Shown: positions 1 to 9,991, numbered from the stretch's first letter. The stretch is DNA of 64,000 bases from Bacteroidales bacterium (GCA_028277395.1 JANQGJ010000039.1:62001-126000); one strand, 5' to 3'. Numbers and translations: made by a program. Notes: generated by a model from the letters alone, not told the origin.

Positions 1-269
1 AAAAAATATATTGATGCATGATCAAATACATTAAGTTTATTTCTGAGTAATTGCTTCTTTACACTATGGAATAATGTTGAAGCTAAATATAAAGTTACCA
101 GACTAAATCCGTAAACTGTAAAGCTGACAATATGCCAGACATCACCCTTAAGACTTGAAAAAACAATCAGTATTACAAGTGCAACAATACTCAAGAGCAA
201 TCCCAATCCATGAGTAATAATATTCAGGATCTCTTCCAATTTTGGATATTGTCTGGCATCAGGATTCAT
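1..269 (-). CDS. Hemolysin III / PAQR-family membrane protein (C-terminus cut by window edge)
   Basis: The gene runs leftward from an ATG at 267-269 and leaves the window after 89 codons. The visible part begins MNPDARQYPKLEEI, then has a hydrophobic helix containing THGLGLLLSIVALVIL, a second helix, the motif STLFHS and finally DHASIYF. The Ser-x-x-x-His and Asp-His pairs are the metal-binding signature of the PAQR/hemolysin III superfamily, integral membrane proteins of about 200-220 residues with seven helices. About 120 residues are missing. Bacterial members are probably metal-dependent membrane hydrolases; 'hemolysin' is historical and no toxin role should be inferred. It diverges from the large secreted protein at 502. 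No clear promoter box was found in the shared 232-base interval. Confidence 0.8.
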   Translation of the reverse strand, partial: MNPDARQYPKLEEILNIITHGLGLLLSIVALVILIVFSSLKGDVWHIVSFTVYGFSLVTLYLASTLFHSVKKQLLRNKLNVFDHASIYF

Positions 270-501
270 ATCGTGAAATTAACCAATTTACATTCTCAAA
301 CTAAAAAATGACTAAAATCATCGGTTAAAACTGATAAATTACATTACCGATGTGTTTTATTTCGCAACAAGTTTCAAAACGAAACACGTTTTTAAGAGCA
401 CCTCCATATGTATTTATCTCATTTTGTGTTTCTTACAACTGTTGGCACAGAAATAGAGTATAATGTGGGTAGAAATTTAAATAATAAAAAATTGAACGCA
501 C

Positions 502-3500
502 ATGAAAAAAATAATAGTTACAATATCAATGGTTTTTTTGTACAGCCTGTCGATTGCAGGTGAGGCTTCAACATATTTCGAAATATTTGTACCGCCAAAT
601 AATGATCCTGTAGGACGTGATGTATGCTTAATAGTAACAGCAATTTATGATAGTACAACATTTCATATTGTTGATGATGGTGGAGATGGTGATACTGATG
701 ACACACATTCGGGAGTTCTAATGTCAGGACAATCATATGTTATGTATATCCGTGATAATGGTGTTAACGATGATGCACCACACCAGGGTGAAGGGACAAC
801 AAAACAGGATGGTGATTTTTTTATTGTTACAGCAGATAACCTGATTCTTACTTCTCAATCAACAAACTCTGACTGGCAACACGACTGGGTTCCTGCCACA
901 AATAAAAGTTCATTGGGTAAGAGGTTTATAATTTACTCTCCTCCTACTTCCTTTTCCAATAGAGATCTGAACGTTTTTGCATATGAAGACAACACGGAAG
1001 TTACTATACGCAAAGTTTCATGGGCCAGTCAACTTACCTCTGGATACACGAATGTAGATATGACGTCTTCCGAAATAGTTGTTCAACGAACTCTAGATAT
1101 TGGTCAGGATATTATATTTCATTATCAGAATGGCCGAAATGTTATGGAAAACGGGCATACATATGTTATTGAAACTAATAAACCTGTTTCGGTACAATAT
1201 GGTGCATTATGGCAAAATGCCAGAGATGGCGGAGGATATGTCCCTTCTTCAAACGGATCATCATCAGGCGAATTATTTTATTTCACAGTACCGTTTCAAA
1301 AACCAAATGAACAGGAAATCAGAATTGTAAGCTGGGATGATAACAATACCGTAGTTCTTGATAAGTATCAAAACGGATCATGGACAAATATTACAAGTTG
1401 GAATCTAAATGAACTTGATCCCGGTGATTGGGTATCTTACAATGGTAACATTAGCAGTACATTCCGGGTAACATGTAGTAGTGGTAAAAAGGTTTCAGTA
1501 TTTGAAGCTAACTGGATGGAAACTGGCTCTCCTGGTACAAGCGATATGGCATCAATGGTATCTTCGGAAAACGGGACAACGGCTGGAAACAGGTTTCTGG
1601 TTTACATGGCACCCCCGGGAAGAGAAACAAATGTAACAAACCCGGTTACAGGATTGAAATATGATTATGGCAGTCATATATACTTGTTTGCAAGGGATAC
1701 AGCCAATATAACAGTTGTAGATGCCAATACATCAGGTAACGTTATCAACCGTTCTTATACTATATTACCTGGCAGCTATATTGACTGTTTCCTGAACAGA
1801 AATGAATGGTATTCAATATATAACGGAGACGGAAATGCAAATTCCGGTCCCGACAGACCTTATCTTTTTGTATCATCAGATAATCCTATTTCCGTATTCA
1901 ATACAAACTTCAATGATAACTGGATGTCATATTTCGGGACATCGCAATTACAAGACTTTGCTATAAGTGACTCAACAAGCAGTACACATGCTATTCCTGG
2001 CGACACAGTGTCAATTAATACATCAGTAGAATTAAATGACAATCTTCTTACTAGCACAGAACTTCAGGTAATTGTTGGTGATGGTGCAACAATAATAAAT
2101 TCACAATTTGCAGACCAGACAAACCAGGTAAGTTATACCGGGCAACCTGCTTACAACAACAATACTAACCAAACTGAAGTTAGCTTTTCTAACCTTCCTG
2201 ATCTTGATCCACAAAATCAATATGAAGTTCAAACAAGTATAGTATTAAATGTTAATTATCAAACCGGTGAACCCATTCAGGATCGAACAGTTGTTTCAAC
2301 AGAAACAATATTAAGTGGTATCGCTAATAATGTTTATCAGCAAACCTCTGTGTCAAGTGGAATTTTAAATGAAACATCAAATCAATCCAACCTGATTTTT
2401 TCAAGACATGAAAATACTTCAAATCCTATAGCAGCTTCTGGTAATAGCTGGAGTGTTTCATTTGTAGATTTCGACGGAAATGGCTTTGATGATATTTTTA
2501 TTCCAAACTATGATGAAGCAAATTCAAACGAGCTATATAAAAACAGGGCAAACGGAACTTTTACACGAATTTCCTCAGGTCCTTTGGTGACCGATATTTC
2601 CTCAAGTGTAACAAGTACCTGGGCTGATTATGACAATGATGGAAAAGTTGATGCCTATATTGCCAACAATAAGGATCAAAAAAACCTGCTGATCAGAAAC
2701 CTTGGAGCAAACCAGTTCCAAAAAATAACAAGCGACGAATCAGTAAATGACAAGGGGTATTCACATGGAGCAAGCTGGGGTGACTACAATAATGACGGTT
2801 ATATTGACATATTTGTTTCTGATTTTTTCCCCACACGCTTTAATAAACTTTACAAAAACAATGGTGACGGATCTTTTTCAAAAGCATCATTGGGCGATAT
2901 AACAAATGAAACCAGTCATTCAATTGGTGCCTCTTGGGTTGATTATGACAATGATGGTGATCTCGACCTTTATGTTACCAACTACAACAATTCCAGGAAT
3001 TCACTTTACAAAAACAACGGTAACGAAACATTTACAAAAATTACTACCGGTGAAATTGTAACCGATACATTTAACTCTACCGGTTCAAGTTGGGCTGATA
3101 TTGATAATGATGGCGATCAGGATGTTTTCGTAACAAATGCTTCAAATCAAAACAATTGTTTATATGTTAATAATGGAAACAGCACATTTACCAGGATCAC
3201 TGAAGGGCAGATTGTGACCGACGGAGGTAATTCACATGGATCTGCATGGGGCGATATTGACAATGACGGGGATCAGGATCTAATTGTTACGAATGACCAA
3301 AACGGACCAAAGTTTCTCTACATAAATGATGGAACAGGGAATTTTATAAAAAACACATTTGAAAGTCTGACAGCCAGGGCAGGAAATACTTTTGGGGCAG
3401 CTCTCTCAGATATTGACAGGGATGGTGATCTTGATCTTTTTATTGCTAATCATAACAACGAGGAGAACTTCTTTTATACAAATAATGGCAATGATAATAA

Positions 3501-5145
3501 CTGGTTCGAAGCACGGCTGGAAGGCACAAATTCCAACAGATCGGCAATTGGTGCCAAAATTCGGGTTAAGGCGAATATTGATGGAACAGATTTATGGCAA
3601 TATCGCGAAATTAGTGCACAAACAGGTGGTGGTGCAGGATCTCAAAACAGCCTTGTTGCCCACTTTGGGTTAAAAAATGCTACAATAATCGACTCAATTA
3701 TTATAAACTGGCCTTCAGGATATGAACAAACTCTCACCGCAGTTTCTGTAAACCAATACATGGAAATTCAGGAAGAGAACGGAGGTTTGGTAAGTGGTAA
3801 GGTATTTAATGATCTAAATGGTAATTGTATTCAGGACGATAATGAATCCGGATTGGAAAACATTATCATTGAAATAACACCAGGACCAAAATATACAAAT
3901 ACAAATGAACAGGGTGAATACAGTATTTCCCTTAAACCCGGAAGTTACACTCTTACAAAACAAACAAATCAAAACTGGTCAGATTATTGTCTGGAAAATG
4001 GCGAGATTAATGTAAATGTATCTTCAATTGGTGAGCAATTACCTGATAATGACTTTCCTGTTTCCGCATTGGTTTCACAACCCGACCTGGAGGTTGAAAT
4101 AGGTGCTACCGCATTTCGCAGAGGATTTGTAAATCAAATATCATTAACTGTTAAAAATACAGGTACAATACCTGCAAAGAATGTTGTTCTAAGCACCACA
4201 TTACATGAAGATATATATGCTTTGTCTTCAATACCTGTCTGGAATGATAAAGAACAACAAACCGTAAACTGGTATATCGACAGTCTGGATATAAATCAAA
4301 CCAGTGTATTTCATGTTGAAGACTCCATCGACCTGTACTCACCATTGGGTGATATGTTAAATATTGATCTGACAGCTTCATCTGATGAAACGGATTTAGA
4401 CATATCAAATAATACTTTAAGTTATACAGATACAGTTGTAGGGTCGGTTGATCCTAATGATATCAGAGTAGAGCCTAATACACTTGTAAACAAATATACC
4501 AATCTGAATTATCATATCAGATTTCAAAACATCGGTAATTATTACGCTTCAATTGTTAAGATTATTGATACGATACCTGATGAACTCAATATGAGCACAA
4601 TAAATTTTGGTCCAACCAGTCATCCCTGTGAAATTTTTGTAGAAGACAACGTTGTTACCTGGTTATTTAATGATATAATACTACCAGACTCAACAAGTAA
4701 CGAGCCGGAAAGTCATGGGTTCGTAAAATTCGAAATTTCACCTCATGAAAACACGTTGGAAGGTCGCAGGATATACAACAAAGCTCATATAAGGTTTGAT
4801 TATAACGACTATCTGATTACAAATACTGTTGAAAATATATTTTCACATCCATATGATTTCGATAACACAATTGATCATAATGTTATAATTTTTCCAAATC
4901 CATTTAGTCATCTTTCAATAGTACGGGTAACACAGAAAATTGGTAAATATGATCCAGTAATTATTTCTGACATAGAATTTACAAATATAAATGGCCGGAC
5001 AGTGTATTCTGAACATAATATTTTCAAACCAGAGCATTATATCGGAGATATGGATCTGACACCAGGTTTCTACACCATAAAAATTACTGATGATAAGGGT
5101 AACATACATTTTGGCAAACTTGTAGTAAAACAAACAGGATATTAG
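502..5145 (+). CDS. Large secreted chimera: IgGFc-binding-like region, FG-GAP/VCBS repeats, ASPIC/UnbV domain, T9SS sorting domain
   Basis: This 1547-residue exported protein starts with a Sec signal peptide (MKKIIVTISMVFLYSLSIAG). Residues about 25-500 resemble the IgGFc-binding N-terminal region found in many Bacteroidota surface proteins. Residues about 630-990 hold seven FG-GAP/VCBS units, each with an Asp-rich calcium loop such as DYDNDGDLD or DIDNDGDQD. An ASPIC/UnbV domain follows at about 1000-1093, with the typical INWPSG and HFGL motifs. Next come an SdrD-B-like segment (GKVFNDLNGNCIQ), a CARDB/DUF11-like stretch, and a type A T9SS signal from about residue 1459 (IIFPNPF, then PGFYTIKITD). 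The likely role is a calcium-stabilised cell-surface adhesin or scaffold; the ligand is unknown. It appears monocistronic, with a strong terminator 30 bases downstream. Confidence 0.8.
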   Translation: MKKIIVTISMVFLYSLSIAGEASTYFEIFVPPNNDPVGRDVCLIVTAIYDSTTFHIVDDGGDGDTDDTHSGVLMSGQSYVMYIRDNGVNDDAPHQGEGTTKQDGDFFIVTADNLILTSQSTNSDWQHDWVPATNKSSLGKRFIIYSPPTSFSNRDLNVFAYEDNTEVTIRKVSWASQLTSGYTNVDMTSSEIVVQRTLDIGQDIIFHYQNGRNVMENGHTYVIETNKPVSVQYGALWQNARDGGGYVPSSNGSSSGELFYFTVPFQKPNEQEIRIVSWDDNNTVVLDKYQNGSWTNITSWNLNELDPGDWVSYNGNISSTFRVTCSSGKKVSVFEANWMETGSPGTSDMASMVSSENGTTAGNRFLVYMAPPGRETNVTNPVTGLKYDYGSHIYLFARDTANITVVDANTSGNVINRSYTILPGSYIDCFLNRNEWYSIYNGDGNANSGPDRPYLFVSSDNPISVFNTNFNDNWMSYFGTSQLQDFAISDSTSSTHAIPGDTVSINTSVELNDNLLTSTELQVIVGDGATIINSQFADQTNQVSYTGQPAYNNNTNQTEVSFSNLPDLDPQNQYEVQTSIVLNVNYQTGEPIQDRTVVSTETILSGIANNVYQQTSVSSGILNETSNQSNLIFSRHENTSNPIAASGNSWSVSFVDFDGNGFDDIFIPNYDEANSNELYKNRANGTFTRISSGPLVTDISSSVTSTWADYDNDGKVDAYIANNKDQKNLLIRNLGANQFQKITSDESVNDKGYSHGASWGDYNNDGYIDIFVSDFFPTRFNKLYKNNGDGSFSKASLGDITNETSHSIGASWVDYDNDGDLDLYVTNYNNSRNSLYKNNGNETFTKITTGEIVTDTFNSTGSSWADIDNDGDQDVFVTNASNQNNCLYVNNGNSTFTRITEGQIVTDGGNSHGSAWGDIDNDGDQDLIVTNDQNGPKFLYINDGTGNFIKNTFESLTARAGNTFGAALSDIDRDGDLDLFIANHNNEENFFYTNNGNDNNWFEARLEGTNSNRSAIGAKIRVKANIDGTDLWQYREISAQTGGGAGSQNSLVAHFGLKNATIIDSIIINWPSGYEQTLTAVSVNQYMEIQEENGGLVSGKVFNDLNGNCIQDDNESGLENIIIEITPGPKYTNTNEQGEYSISLKPGSYTLTKQTNQNWSDYCLENGEINVNVSSIGEQLPDNDFPVSALVSQPDLEVEIGATAFRRGFVNQISLTVKNTGTIPAKNVVLSTTLHEDIYALSSIPVWNDKEQQTVNWYIDSLDINQTSVFHVEDSIDLYSPLGDMLNIDLTASSDETDLDISNNTLSYTDTVVGSVDPNDIRVEPNTLVNKYTNLNYHIRFQNIGNYYASIVKIIDTIPDELNMSTINFGPTSHPCEIFVEDNVVTWLFNDIILPDSTSNEPESHGFVKFEISPHENTLEGRRIYNKAHIRFDYNDYLITNTVENIFSHPYDFDNTIDHNVIIFPNPFSHLSIVRVTQKIGKYDPVIISDIEFTNINGRTVYSEHNIFKPEHYIGDMDLTPGFYTIKITDDKGNIHFGKLVVKQTGY

Positions 5146-5174
5146 CACTAAGTTTCTATTAGTATTCAGGTGGT

Positions 5175-5211
5175 AACGGAGGATCGTAATTAAACATCCT
5201 CCGTTTTTTTT
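5175..5211 (+). terminator. Rho-independent terminator after the large T9SS protein
   Basis: A perfect 10-bp stem (AACGGAGGAT at 5175-5184, ATCCTCCGTT at 5196-5205) encloses an 11-base loop and runs into eight T residues. It lies 30 bases after the stop codon of the upstream gene and separates it from rbfA. Confidence 0.85.
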
Positions 5212-5340
5212 AACTAAGTTTACAGGGAATATCATTCAATAAACTTTTGTATTATGAAATACACTAGTTATAAATGATGATTTATGAATAGGTAAAGCCT
5301 TCTTTTTAACATAACAAACACCTTATTAATCATAATTCAA

Positions 5341-5348
5341 TATTTTTG
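5341..5348 (+). promoter_or_regulatory. Candidate Bacteroidetes -7 box (TATTTTTG) for rbfA
   Basis: The octamer TATTTTTG matches TAnnTTTG exactly and ends only four bases before the rbfA ATG at 5353. No convincing TTG lies 18-21 bases upstream. If it is used, transcription would start at or next to the start codon, giving an almost leaderless mRNA. Confidence 0.4.
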
Positions 5349-5352
5349 CACT

Positions 5353-5691
5353 ATGGAATCAATACGTCAGGATAGAATTAATAACTTATTACAAAAGGAT
5401 CTGGGTGAAATATTTCAATTGGAAATGAAATATGTTTCACAGGGATCAATGATAACTGTAACAAAAGTAAAGGTAACACCTGATTTATCGCTTGCAAAGA
5501 TATATCTGAGCCTTTTTGCAACTGCAGATAAAGATGCATTACTCGAAAATATTCGAAAGCACACAAAAGAAATCAGGGGAAAGTTAGGAAACAGGGTTAA
5601 AAACCAGCTAAGAGTTGTTCCTGATCTTAACTTTTATCTTGATGATTCACTCGACTATATCGAAAATATTGACAACCTGTTAAATAGTTAA
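5353..5691 (+). CDS. rbfA: 30S ribosome-binding factor A
   Basis: This 112-residue protein matches RbfA along its length: an N-terminal helix (ESIRQDRINNLLQKDLGEIF), the core TVTKVKVTPDLSLAKIYLS typical of its KH-like fold, and the C-terminal LRVVPDLNFYLDDS. RbfA binds immature 30S subunits and helps process the 16S rRNA 5' end, especially in the cold. Its size is normal for the Bacteroidota form. In this phylum rbfA is often followed by a LolC/E-type permease gene. Here a methyltransferase and a sulfatase lie between the two, and all four genes point the same way. Confidence 0.95.
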   Translation: MESIRQDRINNLLQKDLGEIFQLEMKYVSQGSMITVTKVKVTPDLSLAKIYLSLFATADKDALLENIRKHTKEIRGKLGNRVKNQLRVVPDLNFYLDDSLDYIENIDNLLNS

Positions 5692-5756
5692 TACAAGATT
5701 TTTCATTTTGTTAAGTTATATAACTTATCCGATTATTATAAAAACTAAGAATTTGT

Positions 5757-6584
5757 ATGCAATACGATCCAATTAAACGAAAACTTGGCGTTGTTTTTAA
5801 TCAATCTCCCTCATTGCGAAAACTTTTCTACAAACTACTGGACATTCTGTTACTCAGATCGTGGCATATTCGAAAGGAAATCAAAATTTGGGAAAAGACG
5901 GCTTCCGGAAAACAAAACATTTTGGATGCAGGATCCGGGTTTGGTCAATATGATTACTATCTGGCATCCCGAAATAAAGAATGGAATATCGTAGGTCTGG
6001 ATGTTAAACAGGAACAAATAACTGACTGTAATAACTTTTTCCAAAAAATTGGATTACAAAATGTTAATTTCGAATATGGTGATCTTACCAGGCTGGATGA
6101 TTCCAACAAATATGATATGGTATTGTGCGTAGATGTTATGGAACATATTGAGGAAGATGAACTCGTTTTTAGGAATTTCTATAAAGCCTTACGAAATAAT
6201 GGAATGCTATTGATATCTACGCCTTCAGATAAAGGAGGATCAGATGTACATCATCATGACCATGACCATGGTGGGGATTCACAGTCGTTTATTGATGAAC
6301 ATGTACGTGATGGTTATGGAATTGATGAAATTTCAAATAAAATGAAAAATGCCGGATTTAATCGAACAAAAGTTTATTATCAATACGGTAAACCCGGCAA
6401 GATTGCATGGAAATTGAGCATGAAATTTCCTATAATACTTCTTAATAAATCATATTTCTTTTTTATCCTGTTACCTTTTTACTATATGCTAACTTTTCCT
6501 TTTGTACTGATCTTAAACTGGTTTGACCTAAAAATTAAACACAATACAGGAACCGGACTTGTTGCCCTTGCCTGGAAAGACTAA
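5757..6584 (+). CDS. Class I SAM-dependent methyltransferase with His-rich loop and C-terminal membrane segments
   Basis: A Rossmann methyltransferase core is visible: motif I ILDAGSGFGQ (residues about 55-64), the acidic end of strand 2 (VGLDVK), motif post-I YGDLTRLDD, and CVDVMEHIEEDE, as in the Methyltransf_11/UbiE-like group. Residues 163-173 form an unusual D-V-H-H-H-D-H-D-H-G-G loop that could bind a metal. The C-terminal 50 residues are strongly hydrophobic (FFFILLPFYYMLTFPFVLIL), suggesting membrane attachment. The substrate is unknown; a lipid or cell-envelope precursor would fit both the membrane tail and the next gene. Its stop codon overlaps the start of the sulfatase gene by one base (TAATG), so the two are probably translationally coupled. 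Confidence 0.85.
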   Translation: MQYDPIKRKLGVVFNQSPSLRKLFYKLLDILLLRSWHIRKEIKIWEKTASGKQNILDAGSGFGQYDYYLASRNKEWNIVGLDVKQEQITDCNNFFQKIGLQNVNFEYGDLTRLDDSNKYDMVLCVDVMEHIEEDELVFRNFYKALRNNGMLLISTPSDKGGSDVHHHDHDHGGDSQSFIDEHVRDGYGIDEISNKMKNAGFNRTKVYYQYGKPGKIAWKLSMKFPIILLNKSYFFFILLPFYYMLTFPFVLILNWFDLKIKHNTGTGLVALAWKD

Positions 6585-8569
6585 TGAGGATATACAATTA
6601 CAAAATAATACTTCTGATAAAGAGGCTCCTTCTGGCAATGGCTCTTTTTACAATTGCCAGACTGTTTTTCTTTATTTATAATATTGGACTATATAGCGAT
6701 ATAGAGTTTCCTGACCTGATTTGGATATTTATTTCAGGCCTCAGGTTTGATCTGTCAGTAATATGCTACTTTAACCTACTTTTTATATTGTTTCATGTTG
6801 TTCCCATTGGCAAATTGTTTGAAACAAAAGGGATAAGGCTGTTTCTAAAGATCTACTTCATTGTGATAAACGGAATGCTGCTGTTTGTTAATCTTTCCGA
6901 CTCCATCTATTTTCATTTTGTTCAAAAACGCTCAACAGCAGACATTTATAAACTAATATTTGTTAGCAGCGACATTTTTACATTATTACCTGGCTTTGCC
7001 AGAGACTATTGGTTTATTGGTATAATATTGTTAATTATTGTTGTTTTAACATGGATTATTTATCCGAAAATTAGTTTAAAAAAGATCCGTGAACTCAGGT
7101 TGGTTAAATATGAGAAGAAGAAAATCGTTCGACCTGTTTATGTGTACTCATTAATGATAGTGTTAATCGGGTTAACAGTTATAGGTGCCCGGGGTGGTCT
7201 TCAGTTCAAACCATTATCAATAATTGACGCTTCGAAACATGTAAAAGCATCACATATGCCGTTGGTTTTAAATACTGTTTTTACCTGTATGACAACCTAT
7301 AATCAGGAATATCTGGGAGAGTTGAAATATTTTTCAGATGATCAGGCTGGAAGTTTATATCCTGTTATTCACAAATTTGAAAACGATAACCGCGAATTTT
7401 TAAATAAAAACATCGTTGTTCTATTACTGGAAAGTTTTTCGAAGGAATACGTTGGGTCACTAAACAATTATAATGGATTTACTCCATTTCTGGATTCATT
7501 ATCAAAACATTCAATGGTGATCCGAAATGCATATTCAAACGGGCTGAGATCAATTGATGCTATCCCAGCAATTGTAACAGGAATTCCGTCATTAATGGAT
7601 GATCCATTTATCACATCCGTTTACAATACTAATAAGGTAAGAAGTTTGGTTGATATTCTTAATGAGAAAGGATATTACACTTCATTTTTTCATGGCGGAA
7701 CAAACGGAACAATGAATTTTGACGGTTTCGCAGGTTATGCAGGATTTACAGATTACTACGGACGTACTGAATATAATAACGATAATGATTATGACGGTCA
7801 TTGGGGAATATTTGATGAACCTTTTTTACAATATTTTGCTCAGAAATTAAATTCGTTTCCTGAACCTTTTTTTGCATTTGAATTTACGTTAAGTTCGCAT
7901 TACCCTTACCGGTTACCTGATGAACATATTGATAATTTTCCTGAAGGCACCATGAAAATTCATAAAGTAGTCAGATATACTGACTATGCATTAAAACAAT
8001 TCTTTAAAACGGCAAGTACAATGCCATGGTATAACAATACTCTGTTTATAATACTTGCCGACCACCCTGCCCAATCGGTTATACCATCCATTAAAAATGA
8101 TATTGTGGATGATAAAAACAATCTGAGTAAAAGCCTGTTGAGTTACTATAAAAATACTTCAGGGAGATATGCAATTCCAATGATGTTTTTTAGTCCGGGT
8201 GATACCCTGTTTAAATCTGACTACTTCGAAACAACGCAGCAAACGGATCTTTTCCCCACCATACTTGAATATTTAAATTATAACGAACCTTTCCTGGCTT
8301 ATGGTAACAGTCTTTTTGACAAGAACAGGAACCGCATAGCAGTACAGTTCGTGAATGGGTTATATCAAATCACATCAGGAGAATACAGTTTAATATTCGA
8401 TGGACGGCAATCAGTTTCACTTTTCAATAATACCAGTGACCCGGGGCACAAACAAAATTTGATCTCCAGAAACAGTGTTGTTGCCGACAGTCTCGAAAAT
8501 ACAATGAAAGCCATTCTGCAGCAATACACTACCCGAATGGTTAATAATGATATGCTGATCAGTCAATAA
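6584..8569 (+). CDS. LtaS-like membrane sulfatase / alkaline-phosphatase-superfamily transferase
   Basis: A 661-residue protein with about five hydrophobic segments in the first 210 residues, then an extracytoplasmic sulfatase domain. Metal-site residues are recognisable: Glu283 in LLLESFSKEYVG, a probable nucleophile Ser323 in NGLRSIDAIPAI (staphylococcal LtaS uses Thr), and Asp493-His494 in ILADHPA. This is the layout of LTA synthase and related phosphoglycerol or phosphoethanolamine transferases, and its length is typical. Bacteroidota lack lipoteichoic acid, so it more likely modifies a lipid, glycan or LPS component in the periplasm; the exact reaction is not deducible. It overlaps the upstream methyltransferase by one base, which points to joint envelope modification. 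Confidence 0.85.
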   Translation: MRIYNYKIILLIKRLLLAMALFTIARLFFFIYNIGLYSDIEFPDLIWIFISGLRFDLSVICYFNLLFILFHVVPIGKLFETKGIRLFLKIYFIVINGMLLFVNLSDSIYFHFVQKRSTADIYKLIFVSSDIFTLLPGFARDYWFIGIILLIIVVLTWIIYPKISLKKIRELRLVKYEKKKIVRPVYVYSLMIVLIGLTVIGARGGLQFKPLSIIDASKHVKASHMPLVLNTVFTCMTTYNQEYLGELKYFSDDQAGSLYPVIHKFENDNREFLNKNIVVLLLESFSKEYVGSLNNYNGFTPFLDSLSKHSMVIRNAYSNGLRSIDAIPAIVTGIPSLMDDPFITSVYNTNKVRSLVDILNEKGYYTSFFHGGTNGTMNFDGFAGYAGFTDYYGRTEYNNDNDYDGHWGIFDEPFLQYFAQKLNSFPEPFFAFEFTLSSHYPYRLPDEHIDNFPEGTMKIHKVVRYTDYALKQFFKTASTMPWYNNTLFIILADHPAQSVIPSIKNDIVDDKNNLSKSLLSYYKNTSGRYAIPMMFFSPGDTLFKSDYFETTQQTDLFPTILEYLNYNEPFLAYGNSLFDKNRNRIAVQFVNGLYQITSGEYSLIFDGRQSVSLFNNTSDPGHKQNLISRNSVVADSLENTMKAILQQYTTRMVNNDMLISQ

Positions 8570-8630
8570 TCATAAAAATATTTGATCTTTGTATTTTAGA
8601 TTCTTTAAATCAAATACTTTTTGAAAATAG

Positions 8631-9863
8631 ATGCAATTAAATTTCTTCATAGCCCGCAGGTATCTAATATCAAAAAAGTCACATAATCTGATAAATATTA
8701 TTTCGATAATATCTGTTGTTGGAATATCGGTCGGAACATTGGCTTTGATCGTTGTACTCTCTGTTTTTAATGGCTTTGAAGATGTTATAAAATCTTTATA
8801 TACAACATTTAATTCTGATATTGAGATAACTGCTGCAAAAGGCAAAACTTTTAATTATAATGAATTTCCATTTGAAGAAATAAGTAAAATTGATGGTGTA
8901 AAAGGTGTTTCACAGGTTGTGGAAGAAGATGCACTTTTTAAATATCGCGACAAACAACATATTGCCCGGATAAAGGGTGTTTCGGATGACTATATTGGTC
9001 TTTCACGTATTGATACCATGACTACTGCCGGAACTTTTATACTGGAAGAAGGAAGCGTCAATTTTGCAGTAGTTGGAGCCGGTATAGCCTGGTATTTAGA
9101 CATATATCCAAGAAACATATCAACCCTGTTGTCAATTTATGTACCAAAACGTGGTAATGCCTCAACTTTCAATTTTGAGAGCGCATTCAATAACAGATCA
9201 TTACATCCTGCAGGAATTTTTTCCGTACAACAGGAATTTGATGAAAAATACGTATTTATTCCTTTAAGACTGGCACGTGATCTTATGGATTATACCGACG
9301 AAGTAACAAGTGTTGAAGTAAGGATTGATCCACAGGCCGATTCAGATGAGATCCAAAAGATCATAATTGAACTTGCAGGTGATAATTATATTATAAAAAA
9401 CAGGTATCAGCAAAATGAATCGCTATTTAAATTATTAAGATCGGAAAAAACTGCAATTTTTTTTATTCTTTTATTTATTCTGATACTTTCTTCATTTAAT
9501 ATGATTGGATCTATATCAATATTAATCGTTGAAAAACGTAAAGATATAGGTATACTTACGCACATAGGTGCAGATCTAAAACTTATAAGATCCATTTTTT
9601 TTACCGAAGGTATGCTAATTACTATCATTGGAAGTTCAATAGGTTTAGTACTTGGTTTTGTTATTTTGTTACTCCAGGAACACTTTGGATTGTTACAACT
9701 TGGTAGTGGTGATGGCGATTTTGTTATTTCTGCCTATCCGGTAAAACTACTATTGACAGATTTCATATATGTATTGTTAACCGTTATAACAATAGGTTTT
9801 TTTGCAACATTATACCCTGTTAATTATTTAAGCAGAAGGTTAATATCGGAAAAGAAAACTTAG
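8631..9863 (+). CDS. LolC/LolE-type ABC transporter permease (FtsX-like)
   Basis: A 410-residue permease with one N-terminal helix (about residues 20-45, IISVVGISVGTLALIVVLSVFNGFE), a periplasmic MacB-like domain (about 50-265) and three C-terminal helices forming the FtsX domain. The start LNFFIARRYLISKK and the VLSVFNGFE motif are characteristic of the lipoprotein-releasing LolC/LolE family, which extracts outer-membrane lipoproteins from the inner membrane using the LolD ATPase. No ATPase gene is adjacent; in Bacteroidota it is commonly encoded elsewhere. The short spacing after the sulfatase gene (61 bases) suggests co-transcription with the rbfA-methyltransferase-sulfatase genes. Confidence 0.88.
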   Translation: MQLNFFIARRYLISKKSHNLINIISIISVVGISVGTLALIVVLSVFNGFEDVIKSLYTTFNSDIEITAAKGKTFNYNEFPFEEISKIDGVKGVSQVVEEDALFKYRDKQHIARIKGVSDDYIGLSRIDTMTTAGTFILEEGSVNFAVVGAGIAWYLDIYPRNISTLLSIYVPKRGNASTFNFESAFNNRSLHPAGIFSVQQEFDEKYVFIPLRLARDLMDYTDEVTSVEVRIDPQADSDEIQKIIIELAGDNYIIKNRYQQNESLFKLLRSEKTAIFFILLFILILSSFNMIGSISILIVEKRKDIGILTHIGADLKLIRSIFFTEGMLITIIGSSIGLVLGFVILLLQEHFGLLQLGSGDGDFVISAYPVKLLLTDFIYVLLTVITIGFFATLYPVNYLSRRLISEKKT

Positions 9864-9991
9864 TTTGTTGTTTTATTTCAACATCCTGTATTCCTTTGTT
9901 TACTGATTTTCTGTCTTTTAGATAAATTTCAATATGCTTATTAAATAACATTATAAATTAGATATTGTAGCCAAAAAAACAAGCTAATTTG

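Noticed and set aside
319..351. Inverted repeat CATCGGT / ACCGATG between the divergent hemolysin-III and large T9SS genes.
   Set aside because: Only 7 bp with a 19-base loop, no T run, and it lies between divergent starts, so it is not a terminator; too short to claim as an operator.
442..464. TTGGCA and TATAAT before the gene at 502, resembling a sigma-70 promoter.
   Set aside because: The spacer is only 11 bases, and Bacteroidota use a different consensus.
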